DNA of 33,772 nucleotides from Allofournierella massiliensis (GCF_004345265.1 NZ_SLUM01000034.1:1-33772), one strand, 5' to 3'; positions 23,075 through 32,728 are shown, numbered from the stretch's first letter. Notes: generated from the sequence alone by a model not told the origin. Made by a program: numbers and translations.

Positions 23075-24043
23075 ATGAACAAGTTGCGCGCCGCGCCCAA
23101 GGCCGCTGAGCCCAGGGCTGCCGCAGTTTACGGCGATGCGGTCGTACACCGCAAGCCGCTCAAGCAGCGCATCACAGAAAACTGGCAGTTGTATCTGCTG
23201 CTGCTCATTCCGGTGGTCGTTACCATTGTTTATAAATACGGCCCCATGTACGGCATCCAGATCGCGTTCCGTGATTTCAAGGCAAGCCGGGGCATCACCG
23301 GCAGCGAATGGGTGGGCCTGGAATGGTTTGTGGAATTCTTCACCTCGCCCAACTGCTGGCGGATGATCAAGAATACCGTTCTGCTCAGCCTTTACAGTCT
23401 GCTGTGGAGCTTCCCGGTGCCCATCCTTCTGGCTCTGGCACTCAACCAGCTGCGGTTTCACAAGCTCAAACGGGTGGTGCAGACGGTGCTGTATGCGCCC
23501 CACTTCATCTCCACCATGATTATCTGCGGCATGCTCCGCATCTTCCTGAGCCCCACCGGCGGTCTGATCAACCTGCTGCTGGGCACCAGCATCGACTTTC
23601 TGAACCAGAGCACCATGTTCCGCACCATTTACGTTGCCAGCGGCATCTGGCAGGAGGCCGGCTGGGGAACCATCATCTATCTGGCCACCCTGTCCAGTGT
23701 GGATCCGGCGCTGTATGAGGCGGCCAAGGTGGACGGTGCCTCGGTGTTCCAGCGGATTCTGCACATCGACCTGCCGGCGCTGGTGCCCATGGCGGTGCTG
23801 CAGCTGATCCTCAGCGCTTCCAATCTGATGAACATCGGCTTTGAAAAGGTGTTCCTGCTGCAGACCGATCTGAACAAGGCCACCAGCGACATCATTGCCG
23901 TGTATGTGTACGAACAGGGTATTCAGCATGCGGAATACAGCTATTCCACCGCCATCGGACTGTTCAACACGGCGGTGAACATCGTTTTGCTGATCATCGT
24001 GAGCCGCATCGCCAAAAAGGCAAGCGACGTGCAGTTTGTATAA
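23075..24043 (+). CDS. Sugar ABC transporter permease, LplB type
   Basis: A 322-aa membrane protein with about six transmembrane segments and the EAA loop YEAAKVDGASVFQRILHIDLP. It forms the import channel with the YtcP-type permease that follows. The ATG at 23075 has AAGGAGG upstream and a hydrophilic N-terminal tail of about 45 residues. It is the first gene of the repressor-controlled operon. With the binding protein and the GH32 enzyme downstream, sucrose or short fructo-oligosaccharides are the likely cargo. Confidence 0.9.
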   Translation: MNKLRAAPKAAEPRAAAVYGDAVVHRKPLKQRITENWQLYLLLLIPVVVTIVYKYGPMYGIQIAFRDFKASRGITGSEWVGLEWFVEFFTSPNCWRMIKNTVLLSLYSLLWSFPVPILLALALNQLRFHKLKRVVQTVLYAPHFISTMIICGMLRIFLSPTGGLINLLLGTSIDFLNQSTMFRTIYVASGIWQEAGWGTIIYLATLSSVDPALYEAAKVDGASVFQRILHIDLPALVPMAVLQLILSASNLMNIGFEKVFLLQTDLNKATSDIIAVYVYEQGIQHAEYSYSTAIGLFNTAVNIVLLIIVSRIAKKASDVQFV

Positions 24044-24058
24044 AGGAGGGAGAACGCC

Positions 24059-24973
24059 ATGTTCGCAAAAACCAAGCATCCGGGCAAAAAGCCGGGCGGC
24101 CTTTCCGATCGTGCCAGCGACGTGGTTCTGGTGGTGCTGTGCGTCGCCATTCTGCTGGTGGTTGCCTACCCGCTGTATTACATTCTGGTGGCCTCAGTGT
24201 CCGATCCCTACGACGTTTACGCCGGCAAGACCTTCCTGCTGCCCAGCCAGTTCACGCTGGACGGCTATGCCGCGGTCTTTTCCGACGACAGCATTCTGGT
24301 GGGCTACTGGAACAGCATCAAATACACCGTGGCGGGCACCATCTTCTCGGTGGTGATGATCTACATCACCGCTTACCCGCTGTCCAACCCGGATCTGCCC
24401 GGGCGCAAGTTCTTTAATATCTTCTTCGTGATCACCATGTATTTCGGCGGCGGCCTGATCCCCACCTACCTGATCGTAAAGGACACCGGCCTTCTGAATA
24501 CCATCTGGGCCATGTTCCTGCCCGGTGGCGTGGCGGTGTCCAATATGATCATCGCCCGCAACTATTTTGAAACCAGCATTCCCCGGGAACTGAAGGAAGC
24601 CGCCGAGATCGACGGTGCCTCCAAGCTGCGGCTGTTCATCAATGTGATCATCCCGCTGTCCCGCCCGATCATGGCGGTGATGGTGGTATTCAGCATGGTG
24701 GCCTACTGGAACGACTGGTTCACCGCCCTGATTTACATGACCGGCGAGGGCCGGGCCCCGCTGCCCCTGGTGCTGCGCAATATCCTGATTGCCAGCGAGA
24801 CCTCCGCCAGCCAGGCCAGCATGATCTCCGGCGGCTATGCGGAACTGAACAAGCTCACCGAGATGATCAAATTCGCCTCCATTATCGTGGCGGCCGCTCC
24901 CATGCTGATTATCTATCCCTTTGTTCAGAAGTACTTTGAGCAGGGCTTTCTGGCCGGCGCAGTGAAGGGTTGA
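24059..24973 (+). CDS. Sugar ABC transporter permease, YtcP type
   Basis: A 304-aa membrane protein with about six transmembrane segments and the EAA loop KEAAEIDGASKLRLFINVIIP. AAAGGAGGG precedes the ATG, 15 nt after the previous stop. The C-terminus YPFVQKYFEQGFLAGAVKG is close to that of the permease ending at 11429, showing that the two importers in this window belong to the same subfamily. Confidence 0.9.
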   Translation: MFAKTKHPGKKPGGLSDRASDVVLVVLCVAILLVVAYPLYYILVASVSDPYDVYAGKTFLLPSQFTLDGYAAVFSDDSILVGYWNSIKYTVAGTIFSVVMIYITAYPLSNPDLPGRKFFNIFFVITMYFGGGLIPTYLIVKDTGLLNTIWAMFLPGGVAVSNMIIARNYFETSIPRELKEAAEIDGASKLRLFINVIIPLSRPIMAVMVVFSMVAYWNDWFTALIYMTGEGRAPLPLVLRNILIASETSASQASMISGGYAELNKLTEMIKFASIIVAAAPMLIIYPFVQKYFEQGFLAGAVKG

Positions 24974-25040
24974 TTCCCTCACTGCGGCCTGGCATTGGGC
25001 CCGTGGCTTTGAAACAATACAATGAAAAGGAGACGCACTT

Positions 25041-26714
25041 ATGAATACGACTGTCAAACGCATCGGCGCTGCCATTGCAGTGCTGGGCATCACCGCCAGC
25101 CTGGTGGGCTGCGGCGGCAGCAAGGCGCCCACTGTGGAGCCCGGCACCGTCAATCCCAACACCGAGCAGACCTCCTTCAACATTATCAGCGGCATTTCCG
25201 CACTGTCCGGCGGATATGATTCCAACGAGGTGCTGAACACCATGGCCGAGAACGCCGGCATCAGCATCACCTGGGACACCATGAGCGATTCGCTGACCGA
25301 GCAGGTGAACATCCGCATCGCCGGCGGCGATCTGCCCGACGCCTTCAACGCGGTGGGCTTTTCCAACTACGAGCTGACCAACTACGGTCAGGACGGCACA
25401 CTGATCGACCTGACCCCCTACATCACCGAGGAATACATGCCCAACCTGACCAAAATCCTGGAGGAGCACCCGGACATCCGGGCGGCCATCACCATGGACG
25501 ATGGCTGCATCTACGGCCTGCCTGCCGGCGAGCAGATGGGTACCGCGGGCATCGGCAAGGAAGAGGATTACAACATCTACACCATTCCCCAGTATTCCAT
25601 GATCAACAAAGCGTGGCTGGATCAGCTGGGCCTGGAGGTTCCCACCACGCTGGATGAGCTGCACGATGTGCTGGTGGCCTTCAAGGAGAACGACATGAGT
25701 GCCACCTATTACGGCAACGATGCGGGCTCCACCATTCCCATGTCCTTCGGCATCGACCAGTGGTGCTGGGGTCAGAACATCTTCTATGCCGGCTTCGGCT
25801 TCACCAACTGGACCAACGACATCTGCGCCGACCTGCTGCTGCAGCCGGACGGTACCGTGAACTTTGTGAGCGACGACGACAACTATCGCGCCGCGCTGGA
25901 ATACTTCCACAACTGGTTCAGCGAGGGCCTGATCGATCAGGAGGCCTTCAGCCAGACCGATACCCAGTACATGGCCAAATGCTCCCAGGGTCAGGTTGGC
26001 GTTGCCACCTGGTGGTACATTGAGGAGCTGATGGGCGACCATGCCTCCGACTATGTGTTCCTGCCTGTGCTGGCCGGCCCGGATGGAACCAGCAACGTGA
26101 CCGTGCGTGACGGCGGCGGCATCAACTCCGGCAACCTGAGCATCACCTCCGCCTGCGAGAGCCCCATTAATCTGCTGAAATTCTACGACCAGTGGTATGC
26201 CCCCGAGAATGTGATGCAGCTGCAGTATGGCCCCATCGGCACCTACTTCACCGAGCAGGACGAGAACGGCCTGTGGAAGAGCATCACCGACGAGGAAGCC
26301 AAGGCCAAATTCGGCAAGAGTGCCGGTGAGGTGAAGGGCGAGTACGAGGCCTACGGCCCCAAGCTGATTTTGTCCGACTACTACGCCACCACCTTTGAGA
26401 TGGAGCCCCGCGCCGTGGAGCGCCTGACCGATCTGTACGATTACTGGATGCCCTTTGTGAAGGACACCACCGCTTACCCCATCGACTGCGTTTACACCCA
26501 GGACGAGCTGGACACCATCGACAAGTGGCGGGTGGACTTTGAAAACTTCGTGGCAGAGCAGGAGGCAACCTGGCTGCGCGACGGCGGCATCACCGATGAG
26601 ACCTGGAATGCCTACAAGGAGAACCTGAACCGCTACGGTATGCAGGATCTGCTGGAGACCTACCAGGCGGCGTATGATCGCTATACTGAGACCATGAGCG
26701 AAAACGCTGCGTAA
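25041..26714 (+). CDS. Sugar ABC transporter substrate-binding lipoprotein
   Basis: A 557-aa extracellular binding protein. Signal segment 1-23 ends in lipobox LVGC (C24). The mature part is a large periplasmic-binding-type fold of the LplA-like group; it lacks an obvious DUF3502-type end, unlike the binding protein at 7977. AAAAGGAG precedes the ATG. Order here is permease-permease-binding protein-sucrase, so it would be cotranscribed with the GH32 gene. Codons are strongly biased toward GC-ending ones (CTG, GCC, ACC), suggesting high expression. The cargo is probably sucrose or fructo-oligosaccharide. Confidence 0.9.
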   Translation: MNTTVKRIGAAIAVLGITASLVGCGGSKAPTVEPGTVNPNTEQTSFNIISGISALSGGYDSNEVLNTMAENAGISITWDTMSDSLTEQVNIRIAGGDLPDAFNAVGFSNYELTNYGQDGTLIDLTPYITEEYMPNLTKILEEHPDIRAAITMDDGCIYGLPAGEQMGTAGIGKEEDYNIYTIPQYSMINKAWLDQLGLEVPTTLDELHDVLVAFKENDMSATYYGNDAGSTIPMSFGIDQWCWGQNIFYAGFGFTNWTNDICADLLLQPDGTVNFVSDDDNYRAALEYFHNWFSEGLIDQEAFSQTDTQYMAKCSQGQVGVATWWYIEELMGDHASDYVFLPVLAGPDGTSNVTVRDGGGINSGNLSITSACESPINLLKFYDQWYAPENVMQLQYGPIGTYFTEQDENGLWKSITDEEAKAKFGKSAGEVKGEYEAYGPKLILSDYYATTFEMEPRAVERLTDLYDYWMPFVKDTTAYPIDCVYTQDELDTIDKWRVDFENFVAEQEATWLRDGGITDETWNAYKENLNRYGMQDLLETYQAAYDRYTETMSENAA

Positions 26715-26750
26715 CCAACGACTATTTCCGGAAAGAGAGGTTCTTCCCCC

Positions 26751-28223
26751 ATGCCGTGTTCTGCGACCAAACTGGAAGAAGCCCGCGCCTATGAACGCCG
26801 GGAGGGATCGGCGATTCCCGCCCAGGATCGCCCGGCATTCCATCTGACCCCCTGGGTTGGCTGGATGAATGACCCCAACGGGTTCTGCTATTATCAGGGC
26901 GCGTATCACATGTTTTATCAATATTACCCCTACGACACGGTTTGGGGGCCCATGCACTGGGGCCACGCCGTAAGCACCGACCTGCTGCACTGGGAACACC
27001 GGCCCTGCGCCATGGCGCCGGACACCGACGCTGACGCAAAGGGCTGCTTTTCCGGCACTGCCACCCCCACACCGGACGGCCGTCTGCTGCTGCTGTACAC
27101 CGGCGTGCAGGACGACGGAAAGGGCGGCACAAAGCAGCTGCAATGCCTGGCCGAGGGAGACGGCAACGACTTTGTGAAGGATGCCGCCAATCCGGTCATC
27201 GGTGAAAGCCTGCTGCCCGAGGGGGCCAGCTGTGTGGATTTCCGCGACCCGAAGATCTGGTATGAGGACGGAGTCTACCACTGTGTGGTCTCCACCCGCG
27301 ACGACAGGGAGCAGGGCCGTATCCTGCTGTATGAAAGCCCGGACGCCCGCCGCTGGACGTACCGCACCACGCTGGATGTCTGCCGCAACGAATACGGCAA
27401 AATGTGGGAATGCCCGGACTTCTTTGCGCTGGATGACCGGCAGCTGCTGCTGGTCAGCCCGCAGGAGATGGAGGGCACCCCCGATGGCGAGTTCCATGCG
27501 GGCTTCGGCACCGTGGCACTGCTGGGCCGTTACGACAAAGAGCGGGCGGCGTTTACCCGCGAGAGCGTGCAGCCCATCGATTACGGCACCGACTTTTACG
27601 CGCCGCAGACCACCCTCACGCCGGATGGCCGGCGGGTGATGGTGGCCTGGATGCAAAACTGGGCCACCGTGAACGAAGCGCCCCGCAACCACCGGTGGTT
27701 TAACTGCATGACCATGGCCCGGGAACTGTTTATCCGGGATGGCCGGCTGTGCCAGCGCCCGGTGCGGGAGATCGAGGCCATGTGGAAAAACACGGTTCAC
27801 CGCAAGGAAACGCTGGATGGCAGCACCTCGTATGCGGGTGTGGCCGGACGCAGGCTGGATCTGACCATCCGGCTGGATGCCGCCGCAAGCCCGGAGTGCC
27901 GCCGCTTTATCTTGCGTTTCGCACAGAATGATCGCCATTTTACCAGTGTGGAGTGGAGCAGCGCGTACAATGAGCTGGTGTTCGACCGCAGCTGCTGCGG
28001 CAGCCGGAGAGATATTCCCCATCAGCGCCGCATCAAGGCTGCTCCGCAAAACGGTGTGCTGACTTTGCGCCTTGTGCTGGATGGAGATTGTGCCGAGCTG
28101 TTTGTGAACGACGGCGAGCGAACCATCAGTGCGCTGCTGGATACCCCGGCGGATGCACAGGGCATCTCGCTGCACAGCGAGGGCGCGGCGGTTTTGGAAC
28201 TGACGAGCCACGAGCTGGCATAA
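26751..28223 (+). CDS. GH32 sucrose-6-phosphate hydrolase / fructosidase
   Basis: A 490-aa glycoside hydrolase family 32 enzyme. The three family residues are present: nucleophile Asp41 in WMNDPNG, transition-state stabiliser Asp166 in FRDPK, and acid/base Glu220 in WECPDFF. A C-terminal beta-sandwich follows from about residue 345. No signal peptide is present, so it cleaves imported sucrose or fructo-oligosaccharide in the cytoplasm, yielding fructose for the kinase at 20013. Since uptake here is by ABC rather than PTS, unphosphorylated sugar is the more likely substrate, despite the family's usual 'sucrose-6-phosphate hydrolase' name. It is last in its operon, followed by a strong terminator. 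Confidence 0.93.
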   Translation: MPCSATKLEEARAYERREGSAIPAQDRPAFHLTPWVGWMNDPNGFCYYQGAYHMFYQYYPYDTVWGPMHWGHAVSTDLLHWEHRPCAMAPDTDADAKGCFSGTATPTPDGRLLLLYTGVQDDGKGGTKQLQCLAEGDGNDFVKDAANPVIGESLLPEGASCVDFRDPKIWYEDGVYHCVVSTRDDREQGRILLYESPDARRWTYRTTLDVCRNEYGKMWECPDFFALDDRQLLLVSPQEMEGTPDGEFHAGFGTVALLGRYDKERAAFTRESVQPIDYGTDFYAPQTTLTPDGRRVMVAWMQNWATVNEAPRNHRWFNCMTMARELFIRDGRLCQRPVREIEAMWKNTVHRKETLDGSTSYAGVAGRRLDLTIRLDAAASPECRRFILRFAQNDRHFTSVEWSSAYNELVFDRSCCGSRRDIPHQRRIKAAPQNGVLTLRLVLDGDCAELFVNDGERTISALLDTPADAQGISLHSEGAAVLELTSHELA

Positions 28224-28233
28224 AGAAACAGAA

Positions 28234-28281
28234 AAAAGGCCCCCGGGCCGCAGGAAATCACCTGCGGCCCGGGGGCCTTTT
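28234..28281. terminator. Strong bidirectional terminator
   Basis: The 21-bp arms at 28234-28254 and 28261-28281 pair perfectly around AAATCA, with a GGCCCCCGGGCC core and T-run ends. It separates the rightward sucrase operon from the leftward diguanylate cyclase operon. Confidence 0.92.
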
Positions 28282-28289
28282 CGTTGATT

Positions 28290-29642
28290 TTACAGGGGCA
28301 GGATGCGCACGGAGCCCTTTCCCTCTTTTTTCACTTCATAGAGCACCTTGTCCGCCATGCGGTACAGCTCGGCGAATTCCCGGGGCATCTGCCCGTGAAC
28401 GCCGCCGATGGAAAGGGAGGAGCAGGCCCGGGGCCAGTTCTTCTGAGCCAGTGCCTGATAATTCTGCACAAGGCTTTTCAGCTTGTATTCCAGCACACCT
28501 ACCTCCCGGGGTGCCGCGAAAAACACCCCGAACTCATCGCCGCCCAGCCGGAACAGGGTGTCGGTGCGGCGGAAGGTATGGGTGAGCAGGCCGGCGAATT
28601 CATACAGCGCCCGGTCACCCTGCTGGTGGCCGTAGCGATCGTTCACCTGCTTGAAGTTGTCCAGATCCATGATCACGAACAGATAACCACCGCTGGTGTG
28701 CATGGCGGTTTCGATCCGGGTCTGGGCTGCCTTGCGGTTGAACAGCCCGGTGAGCGGGTCTTTGTCCGCGGCCTTTTCCAGATCCTTCTTGGCGGACACC
28801 TGCTCCGAGATGTCCACCAGTACGCTGATGATGGCTTCGCGCCCGTTGTCCGCGATGGTTTTGCGGCCGATGTCGTGAACCCACATGTCGGAGCCGTCCC
28901 GCCGTTTCATGCGGTACTGCACCTCGTACTGATCGCCTTTGGTCAGGGCCTGATGCACCAGCATGGTCACGAAGTCCCGATCGTCCGGATGGATGCTGTT
29001 GATCACCAGCCCCTGAATGGCCCGGTCGAACTCCTCATAGCTGGAGTAGCCTGCCATCTGGAGCATCCGGTCGTTGGCCACATACAGCGGGAAGCCCTCC
29101 TCCACATAGCCGCCCACAACCCCGCCGGGCATGAGCTGCACCAGAATTTCGGTGAGCTCCCGCTGGGTCTTGCGGTTGATCTGCTCGGTGCCCTGGAACA
29201 CAAAGGAAAGGGGAAAGAATTCCCCGTCCTCCTGGGTATGACTTGCTTCCGAGGCGTGCATGGTGTCGATGAACCAGCGCTCATCCTCCACATGGAAGCC
29301 GGCGGTGAGCCGGATCCGGTAGGTCACATGCACATGGCGTTCGGGCTGCTCCAGCCCCACCAGCAGATCGCAAAAGCAGTCCCAGCAGGTGTCGGCCCGC
29401 CGGTGGGAGGTGAAATTTTCGATCGCGCAGCTCATCGGCCAGGGCAGCGCCCGCAGTTCCTCCAGAAGCAGATGGCGGAACTGGGCCTTGTCCAACGCGA
29501 CCTCGCCCTCGCCGGTGCCCACGCTGAGAAACCGGGGCGAAAGCAGGGCCAGAGTGGCTTCGGCGTCCCGCTGCCGGAAATACCGGCTGCAAAACTCATC
29601 CAGCCAGCAAAAAACGTCTTCTGCCCGTACCGTTGCGTGCAT
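28290..29642 (-). CDS. Diguanylate cyclase with SnoaL-like, PAS and GGDEF domains
   Basis: A 450-aa cytoplasmic protein. Residues 8-135 resemble a SnoaL/NTF2-like domain, 165-280 a PAS domain (YVANDRMLQMAGYSSYEEF), and 290-447 a GGDEF domain with intact GGDEF at 367-371. The product-inhibition I-site RxxD (R358-D361) lies exactly five residues before it, so it should make c-di-GMP under feedback control. No transmembrane segment is visible. Its ATG shares bases with the stop of the upstream EAL gene (TAATG), so translation is coupled. A NTF2-like sensor in front of PAS-GGDEF is uncommon and may bind a small molecule. Confidence 0.88.
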   Translation of the reverse strand: MHATVRAEDVFCWLDEFCSRYFRQRDAEATLALLSPRFLSVGTGEGEVALDKAQFRHLLLEELRALPWPMSCAIENFTSHRRADTCWDCFCDLLVGLEQPERHVHVTYRIRLTAGFHVEDERWFIDTMHASEASHTQEDGEFFPLSFVFQGTEQINRKTQRELTEILVQLMPGGVVGGYVEEGFPLYVANDRMLQMAGYSSYEEFDRAIQGLVINSIHPDDRDFVTMLVHQALTKGDQYEVQYRMKRRDGSDMWVHDIGRKTIADNGREAIISVLVDISEQVSAKKDLEKAADKDPLTGLFNRKAAQTRIETAMHTSGGYLFVIMDLDNFKQVNDRYGHQQGDRALYEFAGLLTHTFRRTDTLFRLGGDEFGVFFAAPREVGVLEYKLKSLVQNYQALAQKNWPRACSSLSIGGVHGQMPREFAELYRMADKVLYEVKKEGKGSVRILPL

Positions 29643-32600
29643 TATCGTGCATCTCCCTTCGCGAACCGATCCGTTCCGCGGGAAGCAAGCGCGTAGACAT
29701 CCTCCAGTTCCATGGGCCGGTAGTGATAGTAGCCCTGGATCATGTCGCAGCCGGATTCCCGGATCAGTTTATTCTGTGTTTCGGTTTCCACGCCTTCCAT
29801 ACATACCTTTTTGCCGAAGCGATGGCAGGCGTACACAATGCTGGAAATAAAGTTCATCTTGTCCTCGGACGCGGCCATCTCGCTCAGCAGCGACCGGTCC
29901 AGCTTGATGATGCTGGAAGGGTACCGCAGCAGCATCCGCAGCGAGGAGTATCCGCTGCCGAAATCGTCCAGCGCGATCTCGATGCCCATCTCCCGGCAGT
30001 CGTCCACAAAGCGGAGCAGATTTTCCGGCTGTTCGTCCATGCAGCTTTCGGTCATTTCCGCTACCAGGCTGCGGCCGCTCACCCGGTATTTTTCCAGGGT
30101 AGTGCGCATGAAGGCGGTGAACTGCTCATCGGCCAGCTGCTGCAGGCTCACGTTGAAGGTGAGGTAGAAGTCCGGCACGCAGGCCACCAGCCGCATGCAG
30201 GTGCAGGCCACCTGCTCGAACACCCAGCGGCCCGCCAGCTGGATCAGGTTGTCCTTTTCCAGCATGGGGATGAACAGCGCGGGGGAAACGTCTGTGCCCT
30301 GGAAACTCCAGCGCAGCAGGGCTTCGCCGCCCACGATTGCACCGGTTTCGGCCGAGACCACCGGCTGCACCACGATGCGGAAGTTTTCCATGCCCCGCAG
30401 CACATCCCGGTTCAGCGCCAGCGCAATGTTGGAAAGTTCCCGGATCTTTTTGCGGTTCTCCAGCGAGTCCTCCACAAAGGGCTGACGGGAATCGTGACGG
30501 GCCACCTTGATCAGAGAAACCATGTCCTCCGCAAAATCCGAGGGAGACAGCGAGTCTCTGGGGCATTCCATCAGGGCGAAGGAGCAGGGCTGATGAACCG
30601 AGAGCCCGGCAGTGCGGTAGCCGGCCTCCACGATCTCGCGGATCTGACGCACCAGCTCCTGCCGGCTTTCGTGGCAGTCCGGTTCCACCAGCGCCATGCA
30701 GCGCATTCCTTCCAGCCGGTAGAAGGACATCTTGCCCATCAGGTTTTTCATCAGCTCATCGGCAATGTTGCTCACCAGATGATCGCTGTAGGTGCGGCCG
30801 CGGGCGTTGTTCAGCTCGGTGATGCTGTTCAGGCTGAAGCCGATGGCCAGGCATTTCTGGTGGTTCTGGCTCAGCTTCTCCATCCGGCTGAAGGTGGCGG
30901 TGGCCCGGGGGAAATTGGTCACCGGATCCACCACGAAGTCGTCGTCCTGATGGGTGACGCGGCCGGAGAAGAACAGCGGCCGCGTTTTGTCCTCGTTCCA
31001 TTTCATCAGGCCGAAGCAGCGGATCCAGATGGTTTTTCCCCGTGCGTTGCGGATCTGATAGCGCAGGTCGTGTACGGTGCGCTTTTCCCGCAGCATCTCC
31101 TGCAGCTGACGCCAGTACATTTCCTGATACTGAGGGCTGGGGATGCGGTTGGCCCACTCCTTCAACAGGCCGGGCACCACGTTGCTGGGAAAACCGAACT
31201 CATCCCGCATGTTATCGGAAATGTAGAACAGGTCCTTCTCCATATCGCCAAAATAGAAATAGCCCACCGTATTCTGCTGGGAAATGGAGCGGAACAGAAA
31301 TTCCATATCGTGATAGGTGGAGGCCAGAAAATGATAGAACAGACTGCTTTTTTCCGGCGAAGAGGCATCCGGTCCGCGGTCGCTTTTGCGGCGATCCACC
31401 CCGGGAATGGATCGGTTGGCCCGGTAATAGTCCCGTTTATCCTGATACATCACCCGGTCGGCCTGACAGATCAGATCGTCCAGGTCAAAGGGCGGCCGGT
31501 CAGACCAGGCGCAGCCGATGGCGATGTGGTGTTCATCCTGCTGAACACGCCGGCGCAGCGCCTGCACATTCTCCTCAAAAATCTCCCGGGGCGTATCCCG
31601 GAACACGGCCACGAATTCGTCTCCGCCGGAGCGATAGATGCAGGGCGTGTGCAGGGCTTCCTGCAAAAGGCGGGCACAGTGGCGAATCAGCCGGTCGCCC
31701 GCATCGTGACCCACCGAGTCGTTGGTCTGTTTGAGGGCGGTGATGTCGCAGTAAACGACGCCCAGCTGCTTCAGTCCGTCGCAGCGTGTGCTTTGCGCAA
31801 ACATGGCGTTGCGATTGTAAAGCCCGGTGAGCGGATCCCGGTAGCTCAGGGTATGCAGCCGCCGGAGCAGATCCCGCCGGCTGAGAAGCGACGCCACAAA
31901 CCGGCCCAGCACGTTGATGATGGGCACCAGCATGCCCATCATCTCCCGGCTGGGGTTGTCTACCCCGAGGAAGCCCACCACTTTGCCCTCAATGCACACC
32001 GGCCCCGCTGCCAGTGTATCCACATTCTGGGGCTTGAGCAGCGCATACACCAGCGGATACTGAAGACGGATGTCTTCCAGGTTCCGGATCAGGATCACCT
32101 CATTGCGGGAAAAAACCAGCATCCACCAGTCGATGCTGGAAAGGGGAACCTTCTGCAGGATATCCTTCTGGGGCTCCACGCCCGGAGCGCACCACTCGTA
32201 GGTGTTGTCCACCCGCTCGTCGGCGTCGATCTCGAACACGTAGGCCCGGTCGCACTCGAAGGTGCGGCCCAGATAGGCCAGCAGTAACTCCAGCGCGTCG
32301 TTGGGATTGGTGGTGGAAAACATCTGCCGCATGCACTCGTTCAGAATGGTCTCGCTGCGGGCGTAGTAGTAAGGTGTTTTGCACAGCACCTCCGCATCCA
32401 CATCCACCGCAATCTCGATGCGGTATTTCCGGCCATTGTCCTCCAGCAGGCTGTCCTTGATCAGATAGCGCTTATTGAACACCGGGTTTTTGTGGATCCA
32501 GGAGAGAAACTGCCCCGCCTTCAGCTGGTTGTCATTGCAGAAGGCGCAGGGCCGGTCGGTGCCCTGAAGTACCTCATAGCATCGCTTTTTTGTGTAGTCC

Positions 32601-32728
32601 TCCGCCGGGCCACAGTTCAGCGATTCCCGCAGCCGCCGGTTCATGTACACCAGCTGGTGGGTTTCCAGATCTGAAATATAGACGAACTCGTCCATCTCCT
32701 CAAAAAAGCTCCGCAAGTGCTCCATCAT
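29642..32728 (-). CDS. Dual GGDEF/EAL c-di-GMP enzyme with PAS and GAF sensors
   Basis: A 1028-aa cytoplasmic protein from ATG 32728. Domains: PAS-like (4-113, with a CAFC segment), GAF-like (128-283), GGDEF (293-433, intact motif at 368-372 but no RxxD I-site), PAS (483-593), degenerate GGDEF (596-738, motif reduced to LEGMR) and EAL (763-1013). The EAL catalytic set is complete: E802, N859, E891, D921-D922, K942, E978, Q998. It is therefore probably an active phosphodiesterase, perhaps bifunctional. The start is uncertain: GGGGGGAG lies 12 nt upstream of ATG 32728, and TTG 32731 is possible. ATGs at 32755 and 32884 lack ribosome sites, and 32884 lies before the predicted transcript start. 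Confidence 0.88.
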   Translation of the reverse strand: MMEHLRSFFEEMDEFVYISDLETHQLVYMNRRLRESLNCGPAEDYTKKRCYEVLQGTDRPCAFCNDNQLKAGQFLSWIHKNPVFNKRYLIKDSLLEDNGRKYRIEIAVDVDAEVLCKTPYYYARSETILNECMRQMFSTTNPNDALELLLAYLGRTFECDRAYVFEIDADERVDNTYEWCAPGVEPQKDILQKVPLSSIDWWMLVFSRNEVILIRNLEDIRLQYPLVYALLKPQNVDTLAAGPVCIEGKVVGFLGVDNPSREMMGMLVPIINVLGRFVASLLSRRDLLRRLHTLSYRDPLTGLYNRNAMFAQSTRCDGLKQLGVVYCDITALKQTNDSVGHDAGDRLIRHCARLLQEALHTPCIYRSGGDEFVAVFRDTPREIFEENVQALRRRVQQDEHHIAIGCAWSDRPPFDLDDLICQADRVMYQDKRDYYRANRSIPGVDRRKSDRGPDASSPEKSSLFYHFLASTYHDMEFLFRSISQQNTVGYFYFGDMEKDLFYISDNMRDEFGFPSNVVPGLLKEWANRIPSPQYQEMYWRQLQEMLREKRTVHDLRYQIRNARGKTIWIRCFGLMKWNEDKTRPLFFSGRVTHQDDDFVVDPVTNFPRATATFSRMEKLSQNHQKCLAIGFSLNSITELNNARGRTYSDHLVSNIADELMKNLMGKMSFYRLEGMRCMALVEPDCHESRQELVRQIREIVEAGYRTAGLSVHQPCSFALMECPRDSLSPSDFAEDMVSLIKVARHDSRQPFVEDSLENRKKIRELSNIALALNRDVLRGMENFRIVVQPVVSAETGAIVGGEALLRWSFQGTDVSPALFIPMLEKDNLIQLAGRWVFEQVACTCMRLVACVPDFYLTFNVSLQQLADEQFTAFMRTTLEKYRVSGRSLVAEMTESCMDEQPENLLRFVDDCREMGIEIALDDFGSGYSSLRMLLRYPSSIIKLDRSLLSEMAASEDKMNFISSIVYACHRFGKKVCMEGVETETQNKLIRESGCDMIQGYYHYRPMELEDVYALASRGTDRFAKGDAR

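Noticed and set aside
24909-28211. Very long minus-strand open frame (1100 aa) opposite the binding protein and GH32 genes
   Set aside because: It is antisense to two well-supported genes with clear motifs. Its translation is low-complexity (His/Val/Gly/Gln-rich) and comes from GC-biased codons in the real frame.
29633-32287. 884-aa plus-strand open frame opposite the EAL protein, and a 470-aa one at 28284-29696
   Set aside because: Both are shadows of the GGDEF/EAL genes, whose catalytic motifs are intact; the shadow proteins have His/Gln/Ala-rich, non-domain sequence.
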